64,000 nt of DNA from an uncultured bacterium. GTDB taxonomy: Bacteria; Patescibacteriota; Minisyncoccia; Phycocordibacterales; UBA9973. This document shows, piece after piece, positions 41,007 to 49,766 of the stretch; within the stretch, counting starts at the first letter, position 1, and every line of letters begins with the position of its first letter. The stretch lies in the NCBI GenBank assembly GCA_903825255.1, contig CAIJZZ010000030.1, forward strand, positions 1 to 64,000, read 5' to 3'. A model generated the notes under the pieces. The model saw only the letters and a program-made list of their open reading frames with translations. It made no database searches and was not told where the DNA came from. The translations under genes and the position numbers were made by a program.

Positions 41007-43256
41007 ATGGATTTACCCCAAATACCTTTAAACAAAGATTTGACTTACATCGGACTCACGACTTTTCGTGATAAAAATACTCTTTTCGGTATCAAGCGCA
41101 AAGATAGGCGTCAGCACGTATATTTACTTGGAAAGTCAGGTACTGGTAAATCAGTGTTGATGTTTAATATGGTTATTCAAAATATTATCAACGGTGAAGG
41201 TGTTTGCGTAGTTGATCCTCATGGAGAATTAGTCGAGGGAATTTTATCGGCTATACCACCAAATCGTTTGAAGGATGTAGTATATTTTAATCCAGCTGAT
41301 ATTGATTATCATATTGGTTTTAATGTTTTGGAATTAATTGATCCACAATATAAACATTTGGTCGCCTCAGGACTCATGGGTATTTTTACGAAAATTTGGG
41401 CGAATGCTTGGAGTGCTCGTATGGAATACATTTTAAACAATGCGATTTTGGCATTACTAGATACTCCTGGAACAACCTTGCTTGGAATTCCTCGAATGCT
41501 CGTGGACAAAGATTATCGTCAGAAAATAATTTCAAATTTAAAAGATCCAGTGATCAAGGCTTTTTGGGTGCATGAATATGAAGCTTGGCAAGATAAGTTT
41601 CGTAATGAAGCCATCGCCCCGATTCAAAATAAAGTCGGACAATTTCTTTCAACTTCCATTATTCGAAATGTTGTTGGTCAGTCAAAAAGTACGATAGATA
41701 TTTTTGAAATTATGAACAGTGGAAAAATTTTTCTTGTAAACGTTTCAAAAGGGCGTATTGGTGAAGACAACTCTGCATTACTCGGAGGGATGATCATCAC
41801 CAAAATTCAATTAGCAGCGATGGAACGTGTACGTATTCCTGAAGATGACCGTAAAGATTTTTATTTATATGTCGACGAATTCCAAAATTTCGTAACAGAA
41901 TCTTTTGCTGGTATTTTATCTGAAGCTCGAAAATATCGTTTGAATCTTACAGTGGCGCACCAGTACACAGCCCAACTCGTTTCAGACAAAAGTTCAGCTG
42001 TGCGAGATGCAGTTTTTGGCAACGTCGGGACGATGATTGTTTTTCGAGTCGGCTCAGATGACGCAGAATTTTTAGAAAAAGAATTTGATCCAGAATTCAC
42101 TCCATCGGACATTGTGAATTTACCAAACTATAAAATTTATCTAAAACTAATGATTGATGGGGTTACTTCAAGACCATTTTCTGCAAAGACGTTACCGCAG
42201 ATGGTAAAATCAGGTAATATAGAAATCGAGCAAGAAGTTATTAAATCATCCCGTGCCCTTTATTGTAGATCCAGAGAAGATGTTGAACGTGAAATCAATA
42301 ATTGGAGCGGAATGTCGCTTGGAGATGATATTACTAGTGCTGGTGATGTCGAAATGTTTGCGGCAATTTGTTCTATTTGTCATAAAGAGACAAAGGTGCC
42401 ATTTAAACCACAACCAGATAGACCAGTGTATTGTAAAGATTGTATTGCTAAAATGAAGACAGGAGAGTTGAAACCTCTTCGAGGCTCAATGAATCAAATT
42501 AAAGAAGATGAAATTAAATTTTTTAAACCATTAGCAGATTTGGGTATTGAATTTGAACCAAAAGAGAAACACACTGAGTCTGAAAGATATCCAGAAAGAA
42601 CAAATGAAAATAAGCCGATTATGAGTAGTAATAAACCAAAAATTTTTGGAGCTCTTAAAAAAGTTTTTACCCCGTCACTCGCGAGCAACAGGGTTACACC
42701 ATCATCTGCAAACAATACAGCTAATAAAAATATTCCACCTATAAATCCACAGCCGATAAATAGGCCGAATCCTGTTTATGTAAAAAATGATTTTAAAAAT
42801 CAAAATCAAAAATCAACTTTTGTAAATAAGGAAAAAACTAGAGACAACTCAGCCTTGCGAGATATTTTAAATAAGACTCTTTCTGAAAATAAAGTTTTTG
42901 AAGTCAAAAAGGAAGAACCAAAAATGGAAGAAATTAAAAAAGAGACTCCTCCACCGATCTCCTTGAGCGATTTAAAAGTTCAAAAACCAGCTAATATTTC
43001 AAATTTAAAGGATCGAGGAGCAAGTGTTGAAGATATGAGTAAATTAAAGAATTTAATTTCAGAAACAAAAATTCCTATACCTGAACCTACTAAAGAAACT
43101 CCTGTTTTTGTTCCTGAGCCCATAAAAGAAATTCCAAAAGAAGAACCTAAAGAAGAAATAAAAAAAGAAGAAAAATCTGTTCCCATTCCTTCAGTTTCAC
43201 CGTCTGGAAAGGTACGCGAAGTACCAGAAGATGTTTTAAGAAAAATTTTAGAATAA
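41007..43256 (+). CDS. VirD4/HerA-type ATPase A with zinc ribbon and disordered tail
   Basis: The 749 aa product has a FtsK/HerA-superfamily ATPase core: Walker A LLGKSGTGKSVLM (about residues 39-51), VVDPHGELVEGIL, Walker B FYLYVDEFQNFV (about 284-295), and ILSEARKYRLNLTVAHQYTAQL (sensor). A zinc ribbon CSICHKE...VYCKDC follows (about 454-480), then a long Lys/Pro/Glu-rich disordered tail (about 500-749) that includes a family B palindromic insertion (about 554-563). There are no membrane helices, unlike classic VirD4. An extended -10 TGTTATAAT lies nine bases before the ATG. A DNA- or protein-translocating motor is the best inference. Confidence 0.82.
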   Translation: MDLPQIPLNKDLTYIGLTTFRDKNTLFGIKRKDRRQHVYLLGKSGTGKSVLMFNMVIQNIINGEGVCVVDPHGELVEGILSAIPPNRLKDVVYFNPADIDYHIGFNVLELIDPQYKHLVASGLMGIFTKIWANAWSARMEYILNNAILALLDTPGTTLLGIPRMLVDKDYRQKIISNLKDPVIKAFWVHEYEAWQDKFRNEAIAPIQNKVGQFLSTSIIRNVVGQSKSTIDIFEIMNSGKIFLVNVSKGRIGEDNSALLGGMIITKIQLAAMERVRIPEDDRKDFYLYVDEFQNFVTESFAGILSEARKYRLNLTVAHQYTAQLVSDKSSAVRDAVFGNVGTMIVFRVGSDDAEFLEKEFDPEFTPSDIVNLPNYKIYLKLMIDGVTSRPFSAKTLPQMVKSGNIEIEQEVIKSSRALYCRSREDVEREINNWSGMSLGDDITSAGDVEMFAAICSICHKETKVPFKPQPDRPVYCKDCIAKMKTGELKPLRGSMNQIKEDEIKFFKPLADLGIEFEPKEKHTESERYPERTNENKPIMSSNKPKIFGALKKVFTPSLASNRVTPSSANNTANKNIPPINPQPINRPNPVYVKNDFKNQNQKSTFVNKEKTRDNSALRDILNKTLSENKVFEVKKEEPKMEEIKKETPPPISLSDLKVQKPANISNLKDRGASVEDMSKLKNLISETKIPIPEPTKETPVFVPEPIKEIPKEEPKEEIKKEEKSVPIPSVSPSGKVREVPEDVLRKILE
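42669..42695 (+). repeat. palindromic element family B, copy 2 (in the ATPase A gene)
   Basis: ACCCCGTCACTCGCGAGCAA followed by CAGGGTT codes TPSLASNRV. It aligns base for base, in the same frame, with the 27-base copy in metK. Confidence 0.75.
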
Positions 43257-43272
43257 CTCTATTTAAAGATTT

Positions 43273-45030
43273 ATGACAGAAAAAACAGAAACTCGGGTTT
43301 GCCAAAACTGTAAACAAAACTTCACTATAGAGTCTGAGGATTTTAGTTTTTATAATAAAATCGGAGTACCAGCACCACTTTGGTGCCCTCGTTGTAGATT
43401 TTTACGAAAACTCACTTATTTAAATGACCGTTGTCTTTATAAAAGCAATTGTTCAAATTGTAAAGAAAATATTATTTCCAGATATCATCCAGATTCCAAT
43501 GTACCAGCTTGGTGTATGAAATGTCATATTAGTGACACTTGGGATGGTAGAGATTATGGTAGAGAATATGATTTTTCTAAAAATTTTTTTGAACAATTCA
43601 ATGAGTTAAGAAGTGTTGTGCCTCAACGGGCACTTGATAAAAATGAAAGAAACGGCCCAGGTTGTGAATATTCGAATTACTGTTTTACTAGTAAAAATAT
43701 TTATTTATCATATTGTGTGCATAAATCAGAAAATATTAAATACTGCAAACATACTTATTTGGATACTAAAAATTGTCTTGATTGTTTAAGGGTTAAAAAA
43801 AGTGATCGTTGTTATGAAATAGTCCAATCTAGTGATAGTTTCAGTTCTACTTTTTTAATTGAGAGCGAACAATGTATTTCATCACATTTTTTATTTGATT
43901 GTGTAAATTGTATTGATTGTTGTATGTCATCGGGACTTCGAAATAAAAGTAACGTTTTTCGAAATAAACAATATTCTAAAGAAGAATATCAAAAAGCGAT
44001 TTCTGAGTTACGACTCGATACTTATTCAGGTCAAAAAATAGCCAAAGAAGAATTCGAAGAGCTGGCTCGAAATTCTATTCACCGATTTGCTCATATAAAA
44101 AATTCTATAAATTGTGCAGGTGATTTTATTGCGAATTCAAAGAATTGTGTTCATTGTTATGGTATAGAAACTGCAGAAAATTTGAAAAATTGCTTTCTTT
44201 CTATGGCACCCAATGTTCAAGATTCTCAAGATCTTATAATGACAGGAAGAGGAGAGGAGTGTTATGAAAGTACAAATGCAGGCCGAGGTATGAGCCGAGT
44301 ACTTTTATCATTTAGCTGTGGTAGTGGTTGTAGAAATATACTCTATAGTGATGGTTGTCGAGGTTGTATAGATTGTTTTGGCTGCATTAGTTTAATAAAT
44401 CAAAAGTATTGTATTTTAAATAAACAATATTCTAAAGAGGAATATTTTAAAACAGTTGAGGAAATAAAAAAACAAATGAACGAAGTACCCTATGTTGATA
44501 AAATCGGCAGGGTATATGGTTTTGGTGAATGTTTTCCACCAGAACTTTCTCCTTTTACATATAATGAGAGTTTTGCTTTTGAAGAACATCCTTTATCTCG
44601 CGAAGAAGCCTTGGCTAATGGCTATAAATGGAGAGAAAGGGAATCTAAGGCTTATACGTCTTCTATCCAAGTAAACGATATTCCTGAAAGTATACACGAT
44701 GTTTCTGATTTAATTTGTGATGGAACTATTGAGTGTTTAAATAAAGGAAAAGTGGAGACTCTCTGTACTTCGGCTTTTAAAATATTACCTGATGAACTAG
44801 TTTTTTATAAACAAATGAATTTACCTATACCTAGATATTGTCCAAATTGTAGGTATTATGATCGTATAAAATGGAGAAATCCTTTTAATTTTTATACCAG
44901 AGAATGTATGTGTGGTCTTTTAAATCATAATCATAAAGGGAAATGTTCAAATAAATTTGAGACTATGTATGCGCCGGAAAAGCCAGAAATTATTTATTGC
45001 AAGGAGTGCTATCAGAGAGAAGTGTATTAG
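43273..45030 (+). CDS. Cys-rich double zinc-ribbon protein, paralogue 4
   Basis: The 585 aa product is the fourth family member, placed alone between the two VirD4-like ATPases. It has N-terminal ribbons CQNCKQNF...CPRCRFLRK and CSNCKE...WCMKC, a two-halved Asn/Ser/Cys ladder with CVNCIDCCMSSGLRNKSNVF and CRGCIDCFGCISLINQKYCI, ELSPFTYNESFAFEEHPLSREEAL, and a C-terminal ribbon enlarged by an insertion (CMCGLLNHNHKGKCSNKFE) before CKECYQREVY. Start and end motifs are shared with the 31-36 kb copies, so dispersal followed duplication. It lies 17 bases from ATPase A and 42 from ATPase B. Confidence 0.75.
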   Translation: MTEKTETRVCQNCKQNFTIESEDFSFYNKIGVPAPLWCPRCRFLRKLTYLNDRCLYKSNCSNCKENIISRYHPDSNVPAWCMKCHISDTWDGRDYGREYDFSKNFFEQFNELRSVVPQRALDKNERNGPGCEYSNYCFTSKNIYLSYCVHKSENIKYCKHTYLDTKNCLDCLRVKKSDRCYEIVQSSDSFSSTFLIESEQCISSHFLFDCVNCIDCCMSSGLRNKSNVFRNKQYSKEEYQKAISELRLDTYSGQKIAKEEFEELARNSIHRFAHIKNSINCAGDFIANSKNCVHCYGIETAENLKNCFLSMAPNVQDSQDLIMTGRGEECYESTNAGRGMSRVLLSFSCGSGCRNILYSDGCRGCIDCFGCISLINQKYCILNKQYSKEEYFKTVEEIKKQMNEVPYVDKIGRVYGFGECFPPELSPFTYNESFAFEEHPLSREEALANGYKWRERESKAYTSSIQVNDIPESIHDVSDLICDGTIECLNKGKVETLCTSAFKILPDELVFYKQMNLPIPRYCPNCRYYDRIKWRNPFNFYTRECMCGLLNHNHKGKCSNKFETMYAPEKPEIIYCKECYQREVY

Positions 45031-45071
45031 GTTGGAAATTATTGAAAAAAGTAGTAAAATAAGCATATATT

Positions 45072-46562
45072 ATGCCCAAACCAAATCGAGTTCAAATAAT
45101 AAAATATGGTCCACCACCACCAGAGCTGCCTGTTTTCGGCAAAGTAAATCCAGAAGAAGCTTCTTTTATTGGACGTACAAATTATGTTGCAGCCCTAGAG
45201 GAAAAAAAATTTGTTTTCGGAATTAAGCGTGTAGACCGTCGAAGACATTTATATATTATTGGAAAGTCAGGCGTCGGAAAGTCTAAATTACTTGAGCTTC
45301 TTATTCGTCAGGATATTCAATATGGGCATGGCCTATGTTTGATAGATCCTCACGGTGACGAATTTAAAAATATTTTAGATTTTGTTCCAAAAGAGCGCAT
45401 TGAAGATGTTTGTATTATTGATCCTACGGATGTAGATTTTCCTGCATCTTTCAATCCGTTGGCCAATGTTGACCCTGCTTTTAAATTTATTTTAACTCAA
45501 GGTTTGATTGAAGTTTTTCAAAAACAATTCGGAGCCAACTGGACTCCACGTCTCGAACACGTTTTTCGTTTTACCTGTTTAGCCTTACTCGATTATCCGC
45601 ATGCCACGATGCGCGGAATGATTTCAATGTTGACGGACAGAAATTATCGACAGAAAGTCGTTGAATATATTACGGACGATATGGTGAAAAGATTCTTCGC
45701 TATTGAATTCGCGGATTGGTCTGAAAAATTTGATACTGACGCTATCATTCCACTCGTAAACAAACTAGGGCAATTTCTTTCAGATCCATTACTTCGAAAT
45801 ATTTTCGGACAAAAAGAAAACAAAATTGATGTTGGTAAGCTTATGAATGAGAAGAAAATAATTTTGATTAACATTTCTAAAGGCCGTCTAGGTGAAGAGA
45901 ATTCTTCTTTCTTGGGTTCAATGTTTTTGACTAAAATCAAACAGGCTGGAATGGAGAGAGCAAGTCTTCCGGAGAGTGCTCGAACCGATTTTTATTTATA
46001 TGTCGATGAGTTTCAAAATGTCGTGACTCAGACATTTGAAAATATTTTATCAGAAGCTCGTAAATACGGTTTAAATCTTACAGTAGCGCATCAATATGTG
46101 GGTCAAATCATCACAAAAGTGCACCAAGCTGTGCTTGGTAATTGTGGAAGTATTATTACTTTTCGTATTGGTGGTGAAGATGCCGTAAAAATGAAACCAG
46201 AATTTGCTCCACTTTTCGATGTGAAAGATATGATTAACCTTGCGGTAGCTGAGTTTTATATCAAAATGACTATCGATGGTGAATCATATGATCCTTTTTC
46301 CGCGGAGACTTTAAGAGTTTTACCTCCGACTCATATTTCTTATCAAAAAGAAATTATTGCAGCTTCTCATCGAAAATATACAATTTCCAAAGACGCAGCA
46401 GCTGAACTTATTGCAAAAGAAGAAGCGACAATTATCCGAAGTGCTGAAGAAAAAGCGATAATTGAAGGTAAGGGTAAAAAAAATAAAAAAGAAAATAATG
46501 AAGACGAAGAAGAGGCTACCACATCTAAAAAAGCTTCACAAGAAGCAGAGCCTATGATATAG
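45072..46562 (+). CDS. VirD4/HerA-type ATPase B
   Basis: The 496 aa product is a close relative of ATPase A in its core: FGIKRVDRRRHLYIIGKSGVGKSKLLE (Walker A about residues 60-68), LIDPHGDEF, FYLYVDEFQNVVTQTFENILSEARKYGLNLTVAHQY. It lacks the zinc ribbon and ends in a short charged tail (KGKKNKKENNEDEEEATTSKK). A Pro-rich N-terminus (IIKYGPPPPELPVFGKV) precedes the core. A promoter TTGGAA-17-TAAAAT precedes it, eleven bases before the ATG. Its presence beside ATPase A suggests a mixed hexamer or two motors with different adaptors. Confidence 0.82.
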   Translation: MPKPNRVQIIKYGPPPPELPVFGKVNPEEASFIGRTNYVAALEEKKFVFGIKRVDRRRHLYIIGKSGVGKSKLLELLIRQDIQYGHGLCLIDPHGDEFKNILDFVPKERIEDVCIIDPTDVDFPASFNPLANVDPAFKFILTQGLIEVFQKQFGANWTPRLEHVFRFTCLALLDYPHATMRGMISMLTDRNYRQKVVEYITDDMVKRFFAIEFADWSEKFDTDAIIPLVNKLGQFLSDPLLRNIFGQKENKIDVGKLMNEKKIILINISKGRLGEENSSFLGSMFLTKIKQAGMERASLPESARTDFYLYVDEFQNVVTQTFENILSEARKYGLNLTVAHQYVGQIITKVHQAVLGNCGSIITFRIGGEDAVKMKPEFAPLFDVKDMINLAVAEFYIKMTIDGESYDPFSAETLRVLPPTHISYQKEIIAASHRKYTISKDAAAELIAKEEATIIRSAEEKAIIEGKGKKNKKENNEDEEEATTSKKASQEAEPMI

Positions 46563-46577
46563 TCTTCAAATAAATTT

Positions 46578-47234
46578 ATGCAAAAAGACTACTACAAAAC
46601 ATTAGGGGTTGAGAAAGGCGCTTCAAAGGATGAAATCAAGAAGGCTTTTTATAAGTTGGCTCATAAACATCATCCAGATAAAAAAGGCGGTGATGAAAAG
46701 AAATTTAAAGAAGTAAACGAGGCTTATCAAGTTCTTTCAGATGACGCTAAACGTTCAAAATATGACCAATTTGGCTCTGGTTATGAGAATATGGCTGGTG
46801 GAGGCGGAAATTATGGAGCTTATCAACAAGGTGGTTTTGGAGGTTTTGATTTTTCTGGCTTTCAACAAGGTGGCGGGCAAGAGTTTGATTTTGGGAATTT
46901 AAATGATATTTTTAGTGATTTTTTTGGTGGTGGAGGAGGTTTTTATGCACGTACTCCTCATGGACGGGATATGCAGACTGAAATACAAATTTCTTTAACT
47001 GATTCTATTTTAGGTGTAGAAAAAAAGTTAGTGATCGGTGGGAATAAAGAATTAAAAATAAAAATTCCAGCAGGAATTCAAAATGGTCAAACTTTAAAAA
47101 TGACCGGAGAGGGTGAACAAATAAAAAATGGTAAAGCGGGGGATTTGTATATAAAGATTAATATAAAAATATCAAGTAAGCTTTCTAAGCGCGCCCGCGA
47201 GCTCCTAGAAGAACTTAAAAAAGAAGGAATTTAA
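46578..47234 (+). CDS. dnaJ: minimal DnaJ-type co-chaperone
   Basis: The 218 aa product has a complete J domain with the HPD motif ([31 protein letters not shown]), a Gly/Phe-rich linker (about 68-125), and one condensed C-terminal beta domain ([40 protein letters not shown]). The four-repeat CxxCxGxG zinc finger and the second C-terminal domain of standard DnaJ (~375 aa) are missing, nearer CbpA-like or class B proteins but shorter still. It should stimulate the DnaK ATPase. It lies 15 bases behind ATPase B. Confidence 0.9.
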   Translation: MQKDYYKTLGVEKGASKDEIKKAFYKLAHKHHPDKKGGDEKKFKEVNEAYQVLSDDAKRSKYDQFGSGYENMAGGGGNYGAYQQGGFGGFDFSGFQQGGGQEFDFGNLNDIFSDFFGGGGGFYARTPHGRDMQTEIQISLTDSILGVEKKLVIGGNKELKIKIPAGIQNGQTLKMTGEGEQIKNGKAGDLYIKINIKISSKLSKRARELLEELKKEGI

Positions 47235-47239
47235 TTTTT

Positions 47240-47839
47240 ATGATATCTTCACAATTTATATATCTTGTAATACTTTCAACTATAGTTGGATATTATTTTT
47301 ATTTTAAAGATTTTCTTTTTGGTAAAACTAGACCCAATTTAGTCTCTTGGTTTATTTGGATGTTAGCACCTTTTATCGGAGTTTATTTTCAATTAAAAGC
47401 GGGAGCAGGACTTTCTGTATTACCTGTATTTATTGCAGGCTTTGGTCCACTTTTAGTATTAATTTTTTCTTTGTTTAGAAAAAATGGATATTGGAAACTT
47501 ACGATGTTTGATTTAATCTGTGGATTATTATCATTAATGGCACTTACTGTTTATATTCTAACTAGAAATTTAGGGGCCTCAATAATTTTTGCTATTTTGA
47601 GTGATGGCTTAGCTGCTTTTCCAACTATTATAAAATCATGGAAATTTCCAGAAACAGAGACAGGAATTTTATATTTTTCAGGAATTATAAATAATATTAT
47701 AGGATTACTGATTATAAAAGAATGGATTTTTTCAATCTATTCTTTCGGTATTTATTTTATAATAGTAAATACAGTATTAGTATTTTGTATTTATCGAAAA
47801 AGAATTTCTGGATTTTTTGGTAAAAAATGCTATATTTAG
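47240..47839 (+). CDS. polytopic membrane protein, unknown
   Basis: The 199 aa product has six to seven predicted membrane helices with few charges. Pairs of helices begin with similar NLVSWFIWMLAPFIG and ILSDGLAAFPTIIKSW segments, which recall the pseudo-symmetric PQ-loop/SWEET-like or PnuC-like fold; the resemblance is weak. An AAGGAA Shine-Dalgarno formed by the end of dnaJ precedes it. No substrate can be named. Confidence 0.55.
   Translation: MISSQFIYLVILSTIVGYYFYFKDFLFGKTRPNLVSWFIWMLAPFIGVYFQLKAGAGLSVLPVFIAGFGPLLVLIFSLFRKNGYWKLTMFDLICGLLSLMALTVYILTRNLGASIIFAILSDGLAAFPTIIKSWKFPETETGILYFSGIINNIIGLLIIKEWIFSIYSFGIYFIIVNTVLVFCIYRKRISGFFGKKCYI
47831..47836 (+). promoter_or_regulatory. extended -10, leaderless start of aguB
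   Basis: TGCTATATT ends at 47836, with TAGGCT then ATG at 47843. The same six-base TAGGCT spacer occurs before the gene at 4115. Confidence 0.55.
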
Positions 47840-47842
47840 GCT

Positions 47843-48703
47843 ATGTTAAAAAATAAATTTGTGACAGTTGGAGCTGTGCAAAATGCAGTCTCTACTAATC
47901 AAGAAAACAATTTAAAAAAAACGGCTAAACTTGTTGAGCAGGCAGCTAAAAAAGGTTCCCAAATTATTTGTTTACAGGAGCTTTATAAGACTCGTTATTT
48001 TCCACAATATCCAAAATTAGAAAAAAAACAATTTTCTGAAACTATTCCTGGTGAATCAACTAAGGTTTTTGCAGAAATTGCGAAGAAATATAAAGTGGTG
48101 ATAATCGTACCGATATTTGAACGAGATGCAGAAGGTAAATATCATAATTCTGCTGTAGTTATTGATGCAAACGGAAAATTATTGTCGACGTATCGAAAGA
48201 TTCATATTCCACAAGACCCACTTTTTTATGAAAAAAATTATTTTGAAGAAGGGGACACTGGTTATAAAATATATAAAACAAAATATGGCACTTTTGCCGT
48301 GTTAATTTGCTATGACCAGTGGTTTCCAGAAGCAGCTAGGGCTGTGAAGCTTGCTGGGGCAGATATTGTTTTTTATCCTACAGCCATTGGCACCATTTCT
48401 GGAGAGAAGCAATCTGAGGGTGATTGGCATGATGCTTGGGAGACAATTATGCGCGCGCACTCTATAGCGAATAGTTTATACGTGGTAGCGGTGAATCGTG
48501 TAGGTATTGAAGAAAAATTGAATTTTTGGGGGCAGTCCTTTATTTGCGATGCATTCGGGAAAGTAATCAAAAGAGCTTCTAAAAATAAAGATGAAATTAT
48601 AATGTCCAAAATTGATTTAGCTAAGAATAAAATAATAACCGACGAATGGGGTTTTATGCGCAATCGTCGTACGGATACTTATGGATCTCTTGGTGTAAAA
48701 TAA
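47843..48703 (+). CDS. aguB: N-carbamoylputrescine amidase
   Basis: This nitrilase-superfamily enzyme hydrolyses N-carbamoylputrescine to putrescine, CO2 and ammonia. The Glu-Lys-Cys triad is seen in CLQELYKTRYFP, STYRKIHIPQDPLFYEK, and VLICYDQWFPEAAR. The 286 aa length and the WGQSFICDAFGKVIK and RRTDTYGSL motifs match AguB. It is followed after one base by agmatine deiminase, which makes its substrate, so the assignment is supported by context. Confidence 0.93.
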   Translation: MLKNKFVTVGAVQNAVSTNQENNLKKTAKLVEQAAKKGSQIICLQELYKTRYFPQYPKLEKKQFSETIPGESTKVFAEIAKKYKVVIIVPIFERDAEGKYHNSAVVIDANGKLLSTYRKIHIPQDPLFYEKNYFEEGDTGYKIYKTKYGTFAVLICYDQWFPEAARAVKLAGADIVFYPTAIGTISGEKQSEGDWHDAWETIMRAHSIANSLYVVAVNRVGIEEKLNFWGQSFICDAFGKVIKRASKNKDEIIMSKIDLAKNKIITDEWGFMRNRRTDTYGSLGVK

Positions 48704-48704
48704 T

Positions 48705-49754
48705 ATGTCAGAAGAAGATTTAAAAGAAAATAATTTTCGAATGCCGGCTGAATGGGAAGAACATGAGGCTACTTGGCTTGCTTGGCCGAATGACCCTGAT
48801 TATTTCGGGGAGAGAATAAAAAATATCGAAAAAATATATTTACAAATGATTTTTGCTTTACATAAGGACGAAAGAGTAAAGCTTTTGGTTTTAAATGAAG
48901 AGATGGAGATTAGGGTAAAAAAAATGATCAGTGATTTTGGTGTTGATTTATCCAGGGTTATTTTTTACCAAACAGAGTACGTGGACGTTTGGGTCCGAGA
49001 TTATGGACCGACTTATGTTAAAAATATGAATAAAAAGGCCTGGGTTAAGTGGCATTATGACGCTTATGGAAAAAAATTTCCAGAATTATTTAAAGACAAT
49101 GAAATATTTTTGAATTTAAAAGAAATGGTTGGTTTTGAAATGTTTTCAGTTGATTTAGCAATGGAAGGTGGAGCAATTGATTCAAACGGACTAGGAATTA
49201 TTTTAACCACTGAAGAATGTTTAATAAAAAATCGTAATTTAAAAAAAGGTAAAGAATATACGGAAAATATTTTTAAAAAATATCTTGGAGCTCAAAAAAT
49301 TATTTGGTTAAAGAATGGATTATTGAATGATCATACGGATGGGCATATTGATGAAGTCGCACGATTTATTGGTCCATCAAAAATAGTTTGTGCTTATGAG
49401 GATGATAAGAATGATGAAAATTATACTAGATTATCTGAAGATTATGAGATTTTAAAAAATGCTATTGATCAGGATGGTAATACTTTTGAAGTTATTAAGT
49501 TACCAATGCCCCATATGTATTTTGATGAAGGTGATAAAGAGTTTAATGGTAAAAAGGCACCTGTTTCCTATGCAAATTTTTATATTGGAAATGAAACTGT
49601 TTTAATGTCTTTATATGGTGACGAGAATGATGCTAGGGCTTTATCTATAATTCAATCTTGTTTTCCTGATAAAAAAGTCATAGGCATAGATTGTCGAGAT
49701 CTTGTCTATGGTGGTGGGGCGATTCATTGTATTACTCAACAAGAACAAAAATAA
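48705..49754 (+). CDS. aguA: agmatine deiminase
   Basis: AguA converts agmatine to N-carbamoylputrescine and ammonia. The 349 aa protein has FRMPAEWEEHEATWLAWP at the N-terminus, VWVRDYGPTYV, AMEGGAIDSNG, HTDGHIDEVARF, and the catalytic cysteine in GGGAIHCITQQ at the end. With aguB it completes agmatine to putrescine. No arginine decarboxylase is in the window, so agmatine may be imported or made elsewhere in the genome. metK follows 12 bases later. Confidence 0.94.
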   Translation: MSEEDLKENNFRMPAEWEEHEATWLAWPNDPDYFGERIKNIEKIYLQMIFALHKDERVKLLVLNEEMEIRVKKMISDFGVDLSRVIFYQTEYVDVWVRDYGPTYVKNMNKKAWVKWHYDAYGKKFPELFKDNEIFLNLKEMVGFEMFSVDLAMEGGAIDSNGLGIILTTEECLIKNRNLKKGKEYTENIFKKYLGAQKIIWLKNGLLNDHTDGHIDEVARFIGPSKIVCAYEDDKNDENYTRLSEDYEILKNAIDQDGNTFEVIKLPMPHMYFDEGDKEFNGKKAPVSYANFYIGNETVLMSLYGDENDARALSIIQSCFPDKKVIGIDCRDLVYGGGAIHCITQQEQK

Positions 49755-49766
49755 TTTTTTATATAT

